64,000 nucleotides of DNA from Bacteroides sp. M10 (GTDB lineage Bacteria > Bacteroidota > Bacteroidia > Bacteroidales > Bacteroidaceae): contig NZ_CP060488.1 of NCBI RefSeq assembly GCF_014334015.1, positions 3,616,501-3,680,500 on the forward strand, written 5' to 3'. The stretch's first letter is position 1, and each line of letters begins with the position of its first letter. Shown piece by piece: positions 35,554-43,649 of the stretch. The notes beneath the pieces were generated by a model, which saw only the letters and a list, made by a program, of their open reading frames with translations, did not search any database and was not told the origin of the DNA. Both the position numbers and the translations under genes were made by a program.

Positions 35554-35907
35554 TTATTTTAATTTTTCCCACTCATCGGGCTTAAAACCGACCAGAACGA
35601 AGCTGTCTGTCACTACCAATGGGCGTTTCACCAATTTACCGTTGGTTGCCAATAGTGCTATCTGTTCTTCCTCACTCATTGCAGGTAGCTTCTCGCTTAG
35701 TTTCAGCTCTTTATATACTAATCCGCTAGTGTTGAAGAATTTCTTCACTGGCAGACCGCTACGTGGAATCCATGCCTTTAATTCTTCCACCGTAGGATTT
35801 TCTTCTACGATTAAGCGGTTGGTAAACTCAATGTTATTTTCTGTTAACCATTTCTTGGCTTTTTGGCATGTGCTGCATGCCGGGTACTGCAAAAATAATG
35901 TTGCCAT
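35554..35907 (-). CDS. ArsC/Spx/MgsR-family thioredoxin-fold protein
   Basis: A 117-residue protein from ATG 35907; ATG 35913 is equally possible. It begins MATLFLQYPACSTCQKAKKWL, with a CxxC redox pair, as in the Spx/MgsR branch of the arsenate reductase family. It also has RSGLPVKKFFNTSG and LVKRPLVVTD. Bacteroides members are usually annotated as ArsC-family reductases, but a real arsenate role is not shown. A gap of about 50 nt separates it from the upstream glycosylase gene, so the two may be co-transcribed. Confidence 0.88.
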   Translation of the reverse strand: MATLFLQYPACSTCQKAKKWLTENNIEFTNRLIVEENPTVEELKAWIPRSGLPVKKFFNTSGLVYKELKLSEKLPAMSEEEQIALLATNGKLVKRPLVVTDSFVLVGFKPDEWEKLK

Positions 35908-35955
35908 ATTCATTTATAATTTAATACTTGATATTTTATACTTAATACTTGAACT

Positions 35956-36534
35956 TCACTTCAATATCTGTAAATCCTGAAACATAATCCGGTAAGCGGC
36001 TGCTTTCTTGTCCAATGCTAATGGATACGCCCTTGATGATGAGGGCATCCGGTAAAGCCGCATGGCACGTCCTTCGAAAACAAATTCGGAGTAATCACCT
36101 ACTTTGGGCTCTTCTATGTCGAATTGCTGTCGAAGAGTGTCCGTTGCTTTTTGGCCTGTGGTGACGATTGCTTTGCATTCGGGAAGTTGCCGCAGTAATG
36201 CTGCAACATCGGTAGCTTCCACTACTTCAAGAAACTTGTCCGATGCATTATCCTGCAACCGGCGAATGGATGAAGCGGTATCAAATAGGGCAATCCCCTT
36301 TTCGTTCAAAAAGTCTATGATTTGCTCGCGACAGAACGATTTTAGTGTCGAATTTAGAAAGTGATTCTTATCATTAAAGAATAAAATTCCATATATACGC
36401 CACATGTCATTGTTTAGGTTCGGGTAGTAAAACTCCATAGACCAACGTTTTTTCTGTGGCGGAAAACTTCCCAGCATCAGAAGCTTTGATTTCGCTGGGA
36501 GAAACGGTTCTAACGGATGTGTTTCGATTTCCAT
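35956..36534 (-). CDS. Uracil-DNA glycosylase-family protein
   Basis: A protein of about 192 residues from ATG 36534; an upstream ATG at 36546 is possible. It has the superfamily pattern LLMLGSFPPQKKRWSMEFYYPN in the N-terminal third, followed by GIALFDTASSIRR, and ends with the motif MPSSSRAYP, which corresponds to the HPSP-type loop of mismatch-specific glycosylases. The substrate (uracil, xanthine or mismatch bases) cannot be told from the sequence. A full consensus promoter precedes it. Confidence 0.82.
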   Translation of the reverse strand: MEIETHPLEPFLPAKSKLLMLGSFPPQKKRWSMEFYYPNLNNDMWRIYGILFFNDKNHFLNSTLKSFCREQIIDFLNEKGIALFDTASSIRRLQDNASDKFLEVVEATDVAALLRQLPECKAIVTTGQKATDTLRQQFDIEEPKVGDYSEFVFEGRAMRLYRMPSSSRAYPLALDKKAAAYRIMFQDLQILK

Positions 36535-36558
36535 AATTCCTTTCATTTTAATTTCGTA

Positions 36559-36590
36559 CAAAAATAGTGATAATGTTTATTTCCCTCAAA
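36559..36590 (-). promoter_or_regulatory. Promoter of the glycosylase gene
   Basis: On the minus strand TTTG, a 20-nt spacer and TATTTTTG match the Bacteroides -33/-7 consensus. The start codon is 24 nt downstream of the -7 box. Confidence 0.85.
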
Positions 36591-36627
36591 ATCAATGAGA
36601 AAAAATGCTAGATTTAAAATAATTAGT

Positions 36628-36635
36628 TATTTTTG
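36628..36635 (+). promoter_or_regulatory. -7 box abutting the susC-like start codon
   Basis: TATTTTTG is followed by 7 nt and then ATG 36643, so the transcript would have almost no leader. No TTTG -33 element is visible at normal spacing. Confidence 0.45.
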
Positions 36636-36642
36636 CGGCGTG

Positions 36643-39600
36643 ATGAACAAACAATATTTTATTATATCATTGAGAAAAGAAGTTTTTGTGAGTTGCTTCT
36701 TAATGGGCCTATTTTTCCTGGAGGGAGGAAATTGTTATGCTTCGGAGCAACAAGTGTTAAGAGGGACGATAGAAGTTCCTTCTGATAATAATACCGTGAG
36801 AGGGCGTGTTATTGATATCTATGGTGAACCACTGATCGGTGCTACAATACGCGAAAAGGGGGGAACCAATGGTACTGTGACCGATATTGATGGAAAATTC
36901 TTTTTGTCTGTGCCGGATAGTGCTGTCTTACAAGTTTCTTTTGTAGGTTACAAGACTGTAGAAGTCAATGTGACAGGTCGGAATGTGCTTGAAATACGTC
37001 TTCAGGAAGATGCGGTGATGCTTGAACATGTCATCGTAACAGCCTTGGGACTTGAAAAGGATGAAGCTACATTGGCTTATTCTGTGCAAAAAATCAAGGG
37101 AGAAGAACTGAACCGTGTCAAAGAAGTAAATATGATTGCTGCCCTGGCAGGAAAAGCTGCCGGTGTGCAAATCAACAAAAACTCTTCCGGTATGGGCGGT
37201 TCCGCAAAAGTCAGTCTCCGGGGAATCCGTTCTGTATCCGGTGATAATCAACCGCTTTATGTAATAGATGGAGTGCCGATGTCGAACACCTCTTCCGAAC
37301 AGGCTTATTCGGCTATTGGTGGTACGGCGAATGCAGGGAATCGTGACGGAGGAGACGGAATCTCTAACCTGAATCCGGAAGATGTGGAAAGCATCAGTAT
37401 CCTGAAAGGTGCTCCTGCTGCGGCTTTATATGGTAGCATGGCTGCTAACGGAGTGATTCTTATTACGACTAAAAAAGGAAACTCTGCCGGGCAAAGGAAT
37501 ATAAATTTCTCTACGGGACTCACTTTCGAGAAAGCATTCAGTATGCCTAAAATGCAGAATCGTTATGGTGTCAGTGATGTGGTAGACAGTTGGGGCGAGA
37601 AAGAGAATCTGATGGCTTATGATAATCTGAATGACTTCTTCCGTACCGGATTAACATCGATGACTTCCGTATCTATCAGTTATGGAAATGAAAACCTGCA
37701 AACTTATTTCTCCTATGCCAATACTACCGGAAAGGGGATAATCGACAAGAATAAACTGAAAAAGCATAATATAAACTTGCGTGAGACAGCTACTATGTTC
37801 GACAAACGTCTGAAACTGGACGGTAGTGTGAATGTTATGAAACAGACCGTCGAGAATAAGCCGGTATCGGGAGGTTTCTATATGAATCCATTGGTAGGTC
37901 TCTACCGTTTCCCTCGTGGAGAGGACTTGTCTTATTATAAAGATCATTTTGAAACCTATGACGAAGAACGGAAACTGGGTGTGCAGAACTGGCATACGTT
38001 TACCGAAGACTTCGAACAGAATCCGTATTGGATAACGAACCGCATACAAAGTAAAGAAACACGTACGCGCGTTATCCTTTCTCTTTCAGCAAACTTTAAG
38101 GTAAATGACTGGCTGACGATTCAAGCCCGTGGAAACATGGATTACTGGGCGGACAAGTTACGCCAGAAATTCTATGCGTCTACCGCCACCGCCCTGTGTG
38201 GAGCGAACGGACGATATATTGAGATGGATTATCAGGAAACCCAGATGTATGGTGATGTCATGGCGATGGTGAAGAAAACCTGGGGCGATTTTACGTTGGA
38301 TGCGGCGATTGGTGGTAGTATAAATGATAAAGTCGTTAATTCTACCCGATATGATTCGAAAAATGCATCTCTGAAGTTTGCTAATGTGTTTAATATAGCC
38401 AATATCGTTATGAACAGCTCTGCCAGTATTGACCAGCGAATAGATCAACGCCGTCAGTTGCAATCTATATTCGGTACGGCACAGATCGGTTATAAGGAAA
38501 AACTATTTCTTGATTTGACGGCCCGTAATGACTGGGCGTCAACCTTGTCATATACCAAACATGAAAAATCCGGATTCGCTTATCCTTCTGTAGGGCTTTC
38601 CATGCTGCTTGATAAATGGGTGAAGTTACCCGAGTGGGTTTCTTTCGCTAAATTGCGTGGCGCTTATAGTAAAGTAGGAAATGATATTCCTCCATTTATC
38701 ACTAATTCCTTTTCGCATATCAATGCCGGTGGCGAGATACAGGCGAATGATGCCGCACCTTTTAAGGATATGGAGCCGGAAATGACTCATGCCATCGAAT
38801 TTGGAACTGAATGGCGATTCTTTCAACACCGTTTAGGGGTTAATCTGACTTATTATCGTACCAATACTTATAATCAGTTCTTCAAACTTCCCGCACTTGC
38901 AGGCGATAAGTATGCTTACCGATATGTAAATGCCGGAAATATCCAGAATCGGGGATGGGAATTGACACTGAATGGAACTCCCGTATTAACTCCTGATTTC
39001 AACTGGAAAACTTCTGTAAACTTCTCTACCAATAAGAATAAGATAGTGAAGTTGCACGAAGATCTGAAAGAAATGATTTACGGGCCTACCAGTTTTTCTT
39101 CCAGCTATGCCATGAAGCTTATTAAAGGCGGTTCTATCGGTGATATTTATGGTAAGGCTTTTGTGCGTGATGATGCAGGCAATATCGTCTACGAAACAGA
39201 GGGTGATAATAAAGGACTTCCATTGGTGGAGGGCGATGGGAATACGGTGAAAGTTGGCAATGCCAACCCTGTCTTTATGATGGGATGGGACCATACATTC
39301 TCTTACAAAGGCTTCACCCTTTATTTTCTGCTTGATTGGCGTTACGGAGGCGAAGTCCTTTCGCAGACGCAGGCGGAAATGGATCTTTATGGGGTATCCG
39401 AAATAACGGCTGATGCGCGTGACAGGGGATATGTAATGCTCGACGGTCAGCGTATAGACAATGTGAAAGGATTCTATAAAATAGTAGGCGGGCGTGCCGG
39501 GGTGACGGAGTATTATATGTATGATGCTACCAATTTACGGTTGCGTGAAGTATCATTGAGCTATAATTTCTCCAAGAAGTGGATACAGAAAACGAAGGTA

Positions 39601-39771
39601 CTGAAAGATGTTCAGCTTTCGTTTGTAGCCCGCAATCTATGTTTCTTGTATAAGAAAGCTCCTTTTGATCCAGATCTGGTACTTTCTACCGGAAATGATA
39701 ATCAAGGAATTGAAGTGTTCGGAATGCCTACGACCCGTAGTCTGGGCTTTACTCTGAAATGTGAATTTTAA
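36643..39771 (+). CDS. SusC/RagA-family TonB-dependent outer-membrane transporter
   Basis: A 1042-residue protein from ATG 36643, chosen because a -7 promoter box covers the earlier in-frame ATG region. A signal peptide (about 1-33) precedes a CarboxypepD-regulatory-like domain (about 50-130). The plug contains LRGIRSVSGDNQPLYVIDGV and the barrel ends in GFTLKCEF. The family forms a lidded pore with the SusD-like lipoprotein encoded next. No glycan-degrading enzymes are nearby, so a small-molecule cargo is more likely than a polysaccharide. Confidence 0.95.
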   Translation: MNKQYFIISLRKEVFVSCFLMGLFFLEGGNCYASEQQVLRGTIEVPSDNNTVRGRVIDIYGEPLIGATIREKGGTNGTVTDIDGKFFLSVPDSAVLQVSFVGYKTVEVNVTGRNVLEIRLQEDAVMLEHVIVTALGLEKDEATLAYSVQKIKGEELNRVKEVNMIAALAGKAAGVQINKNSSGMGGSAKVSLRGIRSVSGDNQPLYVIDGVPMSNTSSEQAYSAIGGTANAGNRDGGDGISNLNPEDVESISILKGAPAAALYGSMAANGVILITTKKGNSAGQRNINFSTGLTFEKAFSMPKMQNRYGVSDVVDSWGEKENLMAYDNLNDFFRTGLTSMTSVSISYGNENLQTYFSYANTTGKGIIDKNKLKKHNINLRETATMFDKRLKLDGSVNVMKQTVENKPVSGGFYMNPLVGLYRFPRGEDLSYYKDHFETYDEERKLGVQNWHTFTEDFEQNPYWITNRIQSKETRTRVILSLSANFKVNDWLTIQARGNMDYWADKLRQKFYASTATALCGANGRYIEMDYQETQMYGDVMAMVKKTWGDFTLDAAIGGSINDKVVNSTRYDSKNASLKFANVFNIANIVMNSSASIDQRIDQRRQLQSIFGTAQIGYKEKLFLDLTARNDWASTLSYTKHEKSGFAYPSVGLSMLLDKWVKLPEWVSFAKLRGAYSKVGNDIPPFITNSFSHINAGGEIQANDAAPFKDMEPEMTHAIEFGTEWRFFQHRLGVNLTYYRTNTYNQFFKLPALAGDKYAYRYVNAGNIQNRGWELTLNGTPVLTPDFNWKTSVNFSTNKNKIVKLHEDLKEMIYGPTSFSSSYAMKLIKGGSIGDIYGKAFVRDDAGNIVYETEGDNKGLPLVEGDGNTVKVGNANPVFMMGWDHTFSYKGFTLYFLLDWRYGGEVLSQTQAEMDLYGVSEITADARDRGYVMLDGQRIDNVKGFYKIVGGRAGVTEYYMYDATNLRLREVSLSYNFSKKWIQKTKVLKDVQLSFVARNLCFLYKKAPFDPDLVLSTGNDNQGIEVFGMPTTRSLGFTLKCEF

Positions 39772-39786
39772 AGGCAAGAGAGAGAA

Positions 39787-41382
39787 ATGAAGAGAAAATT
39801 TGTATATCTATATTTGTTGGGGTTATTGCTGTTTTCTGTAGCTTGTACCGGTAACTTCCGTGATTACAATACCGATTTGTCCGGTATCACGGATGATGAC
39901 TTGATTATTGATGACAATGGCTATGGAATCCGTTTGGGAATTATTCAGCAAGGTATTTATTTTAATTACGACTACGGAAAAGGAAAGAACTGGCCTTTCC
40001 AGCTGATACAGAATCTGAACGCGGACATGTTCAGTGGGTATATGCATGACGGCAAACCGCTGAACGGGGGCTCGCATAACTCCGATTATAATATGCAGGA
40101 CGGCTGGAATAGCGCCATGTGGACACACATGTATTCTTATATTTTCCCACAGATATATCAGTCGGAGAATGCTACCCGGAATACACATCCTGCTCTGTTC
40201 GGGATAACGAAAATATTAAAGGTGGAAGCGATGCATCGTGTGACGGATTATTATGGTCCTATCATTTATAAGAATTTTGCTAATGCCGAAAAACATTACC
40301 GTCCGGATAAACAAGAGGATGTCTATTATGAGTTTTTCAATGAACTCGATTCTGCTGTAGTTGCTCTCACCAACTATATAGATGAGAAACCGGAATCCAA
40401 TGGATTTGCACGTTTTGATATTTTGTTGGACGGGAAATATCCTTCCTGGGTAAAGTTTGCCAATTCCCTGCGTTTGCGTCTGGCAATGCGCCTTGCTTCT
40501 GTTGCTCCTGATAAGGCGCGTTCTGAAATACAGAAAATAAAGGAAAACGGTTACGGCTTCTTTGAAGCGGAAACAGGAGGAGTGTTTGTTTCTACCAAAT
40601 CCGGGTATACCAATCCATTGGGAGAACTTAACCGTGTCTGGAATGAAACTTACATGAGTGCTAACATGGAATCAATTTTGACCGGATATAACGATCCTCG
40701 TTTGGAAATTTATTTTGAACCCTGTACGGATGAGGCTCTTAAAGGACAGTATCGTGGAATTCGCCAGGGAACCTGTTTTGCTCATAGTCATTATTCCGGA
40801 TTGTCAAAGCTGTTTGTCAAGCAGGATACCGATACACCTCTGATGACTGCTTCGGAAGTCTGGTTTCTGCGTGCCGAAGCCGCTTTGCGCGGGTGGACGG
40901 ATGAAGATGAAGAAGCTTGTTACCGGAACGGTGTAACTACCTCTTTTCATCAATGGGGAATTTATGGGGTGGAGGATTACTTGAAAAGTGAGCTGACAGC
41001 TTCCGACTTTATAGATACTTATGATGAAGAAAATAATATAGAGGCCCGTTGTAAAGTCACTCCCAAATGGAATCCGCAGGATGATAAGGAGACCAAACTG
41101 GAGAAGATTATCACGCAGAAGTGGATTGCCATGTTCCCGGAAGGTTGCGAAGCCTGGACCGAACAAAGACGAACGGGATATCCCCGTTTATTTCCCGTTC
41201 GATTCAATCATAGTAGGAGCGGATGCATCGACACGGAGATCATGGTGCGCCGTCTTAATTTCCCAGGTACATTGCAGACAGAAGACCCGGAGCAATATTC
41301 TGCTCTTGTCGAGGCTTTAGGCGGAGATGACCATGGAGGTACAAGACTCTGGTGGGATACGGGAAATAATAACCTGGAATAA
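39787..41382 (+). CDS. SusD/RagB-family outer-membrane lipoprotein (SusD-like_2 group)
   Basis: A 531-residue lipoprotein. The signal peptide ends in LFSVAC, giving a lipid-modified cysteine at residue 20. The helical repeats include ILKVEAMHRVTDYYGPI and SEVWFLRAEAALRGW, and the C-terminal stretch KWIAMFPEGCEAWTEQRRTG is characteristic of the SusD-like_2 group. It captures the ligand above the SusC pore. It is 15 nt downstream of the susC-like gene. Confidence 0.95.
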   Translation: MKRKFVYLYLLGLLLFSVACTGNFRDYNTDLSGITDDDLIIDDNGYGIRLGIIQQGIYFNYDYGKGKNWPFQLIQNLNADMFSGYMHDGKPLNGGSHNSDYNMQDGWNSAMWTHMYSYIFPQIYQSENATRNTHPALFGITKILKVEAMHRVTDYYGPIIYKNFANAEKHYRPDKQEDVYYEFFNELDSAVVALTNYIDEKPESNGFARFDILLDGKYPSWVKFANSLRLRLAMRLASVAPDKARSEIQKIKENGYGFFEAETGGVFVSTKSGYTNPLGELNRVWNETYMSANMESILTGYNDPRLEIYFEPCTDEALKGQYRGIRQGTCFAHSHYSGLSKLFVKQDTDTPLMTASEVWFLRAEAALRGWTDEDEEACYRNGVTTSFHQWGIYGVEDYLKSELTASDFIDTYDEENNIEARCKVTPKWNPQDDKETKLEKIITQKWIAMFPEGCEAWTEQRRTGYPRLFPVRFNHSRSGCIDTEIMVRRLNFPGTLQTEDPEQYSALVEALGGDDHGGTRLWWDTGNNNLE

Positions 41383-41455
41383 AAAAAGACAGAAGTAATG
41401 TGTTTATATGTGTAGCTTTAACTATTTTTGCATCTTCATTTAAACACATTTACTT

Positions 41456-42163
41456 ATGAAACAAATTATCTCTGCTTTTTTCCTCTGTATGTTGCTCTCT
41501 GGCATACCGGGATTGCAGGCGCAAAACATTCAGCTACATTATGATTTCGGACGTTCTTTGTATGATAAAGATTTGCAAGGTCGCCCGCTGTTCACCTCCA
41601 CTGTGGAGAAGTTTCATCCTGATACTTGGGGAAGCACTTATTTCTTTGTTGATATGGATTACACCTCCGAAGGTGTCGCTTCCGCTTATTGGGAAATAGC
41701 ACGTGAACTGAAATTCTGGAAAGGTCCTTTCTCTGCACATCTTGAATATAACGGCGGATTATCAAAAGGCATGTCTTATAAAAATGCTTATCTGGCAGGA
41801 GCTACCTACACTTTTAATAATGCTTCCTTTTCCAAAGGCTTCACGCTGACTGCTATGTATAAGTATATTCAGAAACACCAATCGCCCAACAACTTCCAGC
41901 TGACAGGTACATGGTACGTAAATTTCTGCCGCAATCTGCTCACTTTCTCCGGCTTTGCCGATTGGTGGCGTGAAGAAACCAACTACGGAAAAACTATCTT
42001 CCTCTCCGAACCACAATTCTGGGTGAACCTGAACAAAATCAAAGGAGTAAATAAAAATTTCAATCTTAGTGTTGGCTCCGAAGTCGAATTGAGTAATAAC
42101 TTCGGCGGTCGTGATGGCTTTTATGTTATCCCGACACTCGCCCTCAAATGGACACTGAACTAA
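41456..42163 (+). CDS. DUF5020 outer-membrane protein (Tsx-like)
   Basis: A 235-residue protein with signal peptide MKQIISAFFLCMLLSGIPGLQA. The mature part starts QNIQLHYDFGRS and is a series of alternating beta strands ending in an aromatic-rich terminal strand (LALKWTLN), as in a 12-strand barrel. DUF5020 is related to Tsx-type nucleoside channels. A purine/pyrimidine permease gene follows, which suggests nucleoside or nucleobase passage through the outer membrane. A TATTTTTG -7 box lies at 41423-41430. Confidence 0.82.
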   Translation: MKQIISAFFLCMLLSGIPGLQAQNIQLHYDFGRSLYDKDLQGRPLFTSTVEKFHPDTWGSTYFFVDMDYTSEGVASAYWEIARELKFWKGPFSAHLEYNGGLSKGMSYKNAYLAGATYTFNNASFSKGFTLTAMYKYIQKHQSPNNFQLTGTWYVNFCRNLLTFSGFADWWREETNYGKTIFLSEPQFWVNLNKIKGVNKNFNLSVGSEVELSNNFGGRDGFYVIPTLALKWTLN

Positions 42164-42236
42164 GAAAATCCAAATTCCGGAAGAATCTCTGTCTATCCCT
42201 TGGCGGAAGTTAAAAATATATAGAACAACCTGTTAA

Positions 42237-43550
42237 ATGAAAACTGATTTAATCTACGGCGTAGAAGACCGTCCCCCCTTTAAAGACGCCCTGTTTGCGG
42301 CTTTACAACATCTCCTGGCTATTTTCGTAGCAATTATTACACCTCCGCTAATCATCGCGAGTGCCTTAAAACTGGATGTGGAAAAGACAAGCTTTCTGGT
42401 TTCCATGTCTCTTTTTGCTTCGGGAGTATCAACTTTCATACAATGCCGTCGTTTTGGTGCGATAGGAGCAAAGTTACTCTGCATTCAGGGTACCAGTTTT
42501 TCTTTTATCGGCCCTATCATCGCCACCGGATTAGTGGGTGGTTTGCCTTTGATATTCGGTTCCTGTATGGCTGCCGCACCTATCGAGATGATTGTGAGCC
42601 GCACATTCAAGTATCTGCGCAATATTATTACTCCATTGGTATCCGGTATTGTTGTACTGCTGATCGGATTAAGCCTGATAAAGGTCGGTATTGTATCTTG
42701 CGGAGGCGGATATGCGGCTATGGATAACGGTACATTTGCCACCTGGGAAAATCTGTCCATTGCAGGATTGGTGCTTCTTAGCGTCTTGTTTTTTAATCGT
42801 TGCCGGAATAAATACCTGCGTATGAGTTCCATTGTGCTCGGACTTTGTCTTGGTTATGCTTTGGCATTTGCTTTGGGAAAAGTGGATATGAGTTCGTTGA
42901 ATGTGGAAATGCTGATGAGCTTTAATATTCCCCAACCTTTCAAATACGGTGTTGATTTCAATGTATCTTCTTTCATAGCCATTGGCTTGGTTTATCTAAT
43001 CACAGCAATCGAAGCAACAGGCGATGTGACTGCCAACTCTATGATTTCCGGACTTCCTATTGAAGGAGATTCCTATTTGAAACGGGTTTCCGGTGGAGTA
43101 ATGGCGGATGGATTCAACTCCTTTCTCGCCGGTGTATTCAACTCTTTTCCAAACTCCATCTTTGCACAGAACAACGGTATTATTCAACTGACCGGAGTAG
43201 CCAGCCGTTATGTCGGCTATTATATTGCAGCAATGCTCGTCCTTTTAGGTTTATTCCCCATCGTCGGTGCCGTATTCTCTTTAATGCCCGATCCTGTATT
43301 AGGCGGTGCCACTTTATTGATGTTCGGTACGGTAGCCGCTGCAGGAATCCGTATTGTCTCCTCACAAGAAATTGGACGTAAAGAAACTCTGGTGTTAGCA
43401 GTCAGCCTTTCTTTAGGCTTGGGTGTGGAATTAATGCCGGATGTATTACAACAAACTCCGGAAGCAATTCGAAGTATCTTCTCTTCAGGAATCACCACCG
43501 GAGGCTTAACTGCAATTATTGCAAATATAGTAATACGGGTAAAAGAATGA
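42237..43550 (+). CDS. NCS2-family nucleobase permease (uracil/xanthine permease)
   Basis: A 437-residue inner-membrane carrier with about 14 spans. Family motifs include the N-terminal FAALQHLLAIFVAIITPPLI, the substrate-site region LITAIEATGDVTANS, and NSFPNSIFAQNNGIIQLTGVASR. NCS2 proteins import xanthine, urate, uracil or similar bases with a cation. The motif details favour the purine (PbuX-like) branch. It is separated from the Tsx-like gene by 73 nt. Confidence 0.93.
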   Translation: MKTDLIYGVEDRPPFKDALFAALQHLLAIFVAIITPPLIIASALKLDVEKTSFLVSMSLFASGVSTFIQCRRFGAIGAKLLCIQGTSFSFIGPIIATGLVGGLPLIFGSCMAAAPIEMIVSRTFKYLRNIITPLVSGIVVLLIGLSLIKVGIVSCGGGYAAMDNGTFATWENLSIAGLVLLSVLFFNRCRNKYLRMSSIVLGLCLGYALAFALGKVDMSSLNVEMLMSFNIPQPFKYGVDFNVSSFIAIGLVYLITAIEATGDVTANSMISGLPIEGDSYLKRVSGGVMADGFNSFLAGVFNSFPNSIFAQNNGIIQLTGVASRYVGYYIAAMLVLLGLFPIVGAVFSLMPDPVLGGATLLMFGTVAAAGIRIVSSQEIGRKETLVLAVSLSLGLGVELMPDVLQQTPEAIRSIFSSGITTGGLTAIIANIVIRVKE

Positions 43551-43649
43551 AAAATAAGTATTAAATATCAAGTATTAGGTATTACCACCGAGGCAGCTGA
43601 TTTACGCTCGATATTTGTCGATTAATACTTAATATCTAATATTTATTTC

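Noticed and set aside
35390..35572. Small minus-strand frame over the tRNA
   Set aside because: It reads through tRNA-Trp and its promoter, both of which are fully supported.
36643..41382. Polysaccharide utilization locus
   Set aside because: Only the SusC/SusD pair is present; no glycoside hydrolase, lyase or sulfatase gene is nearby.
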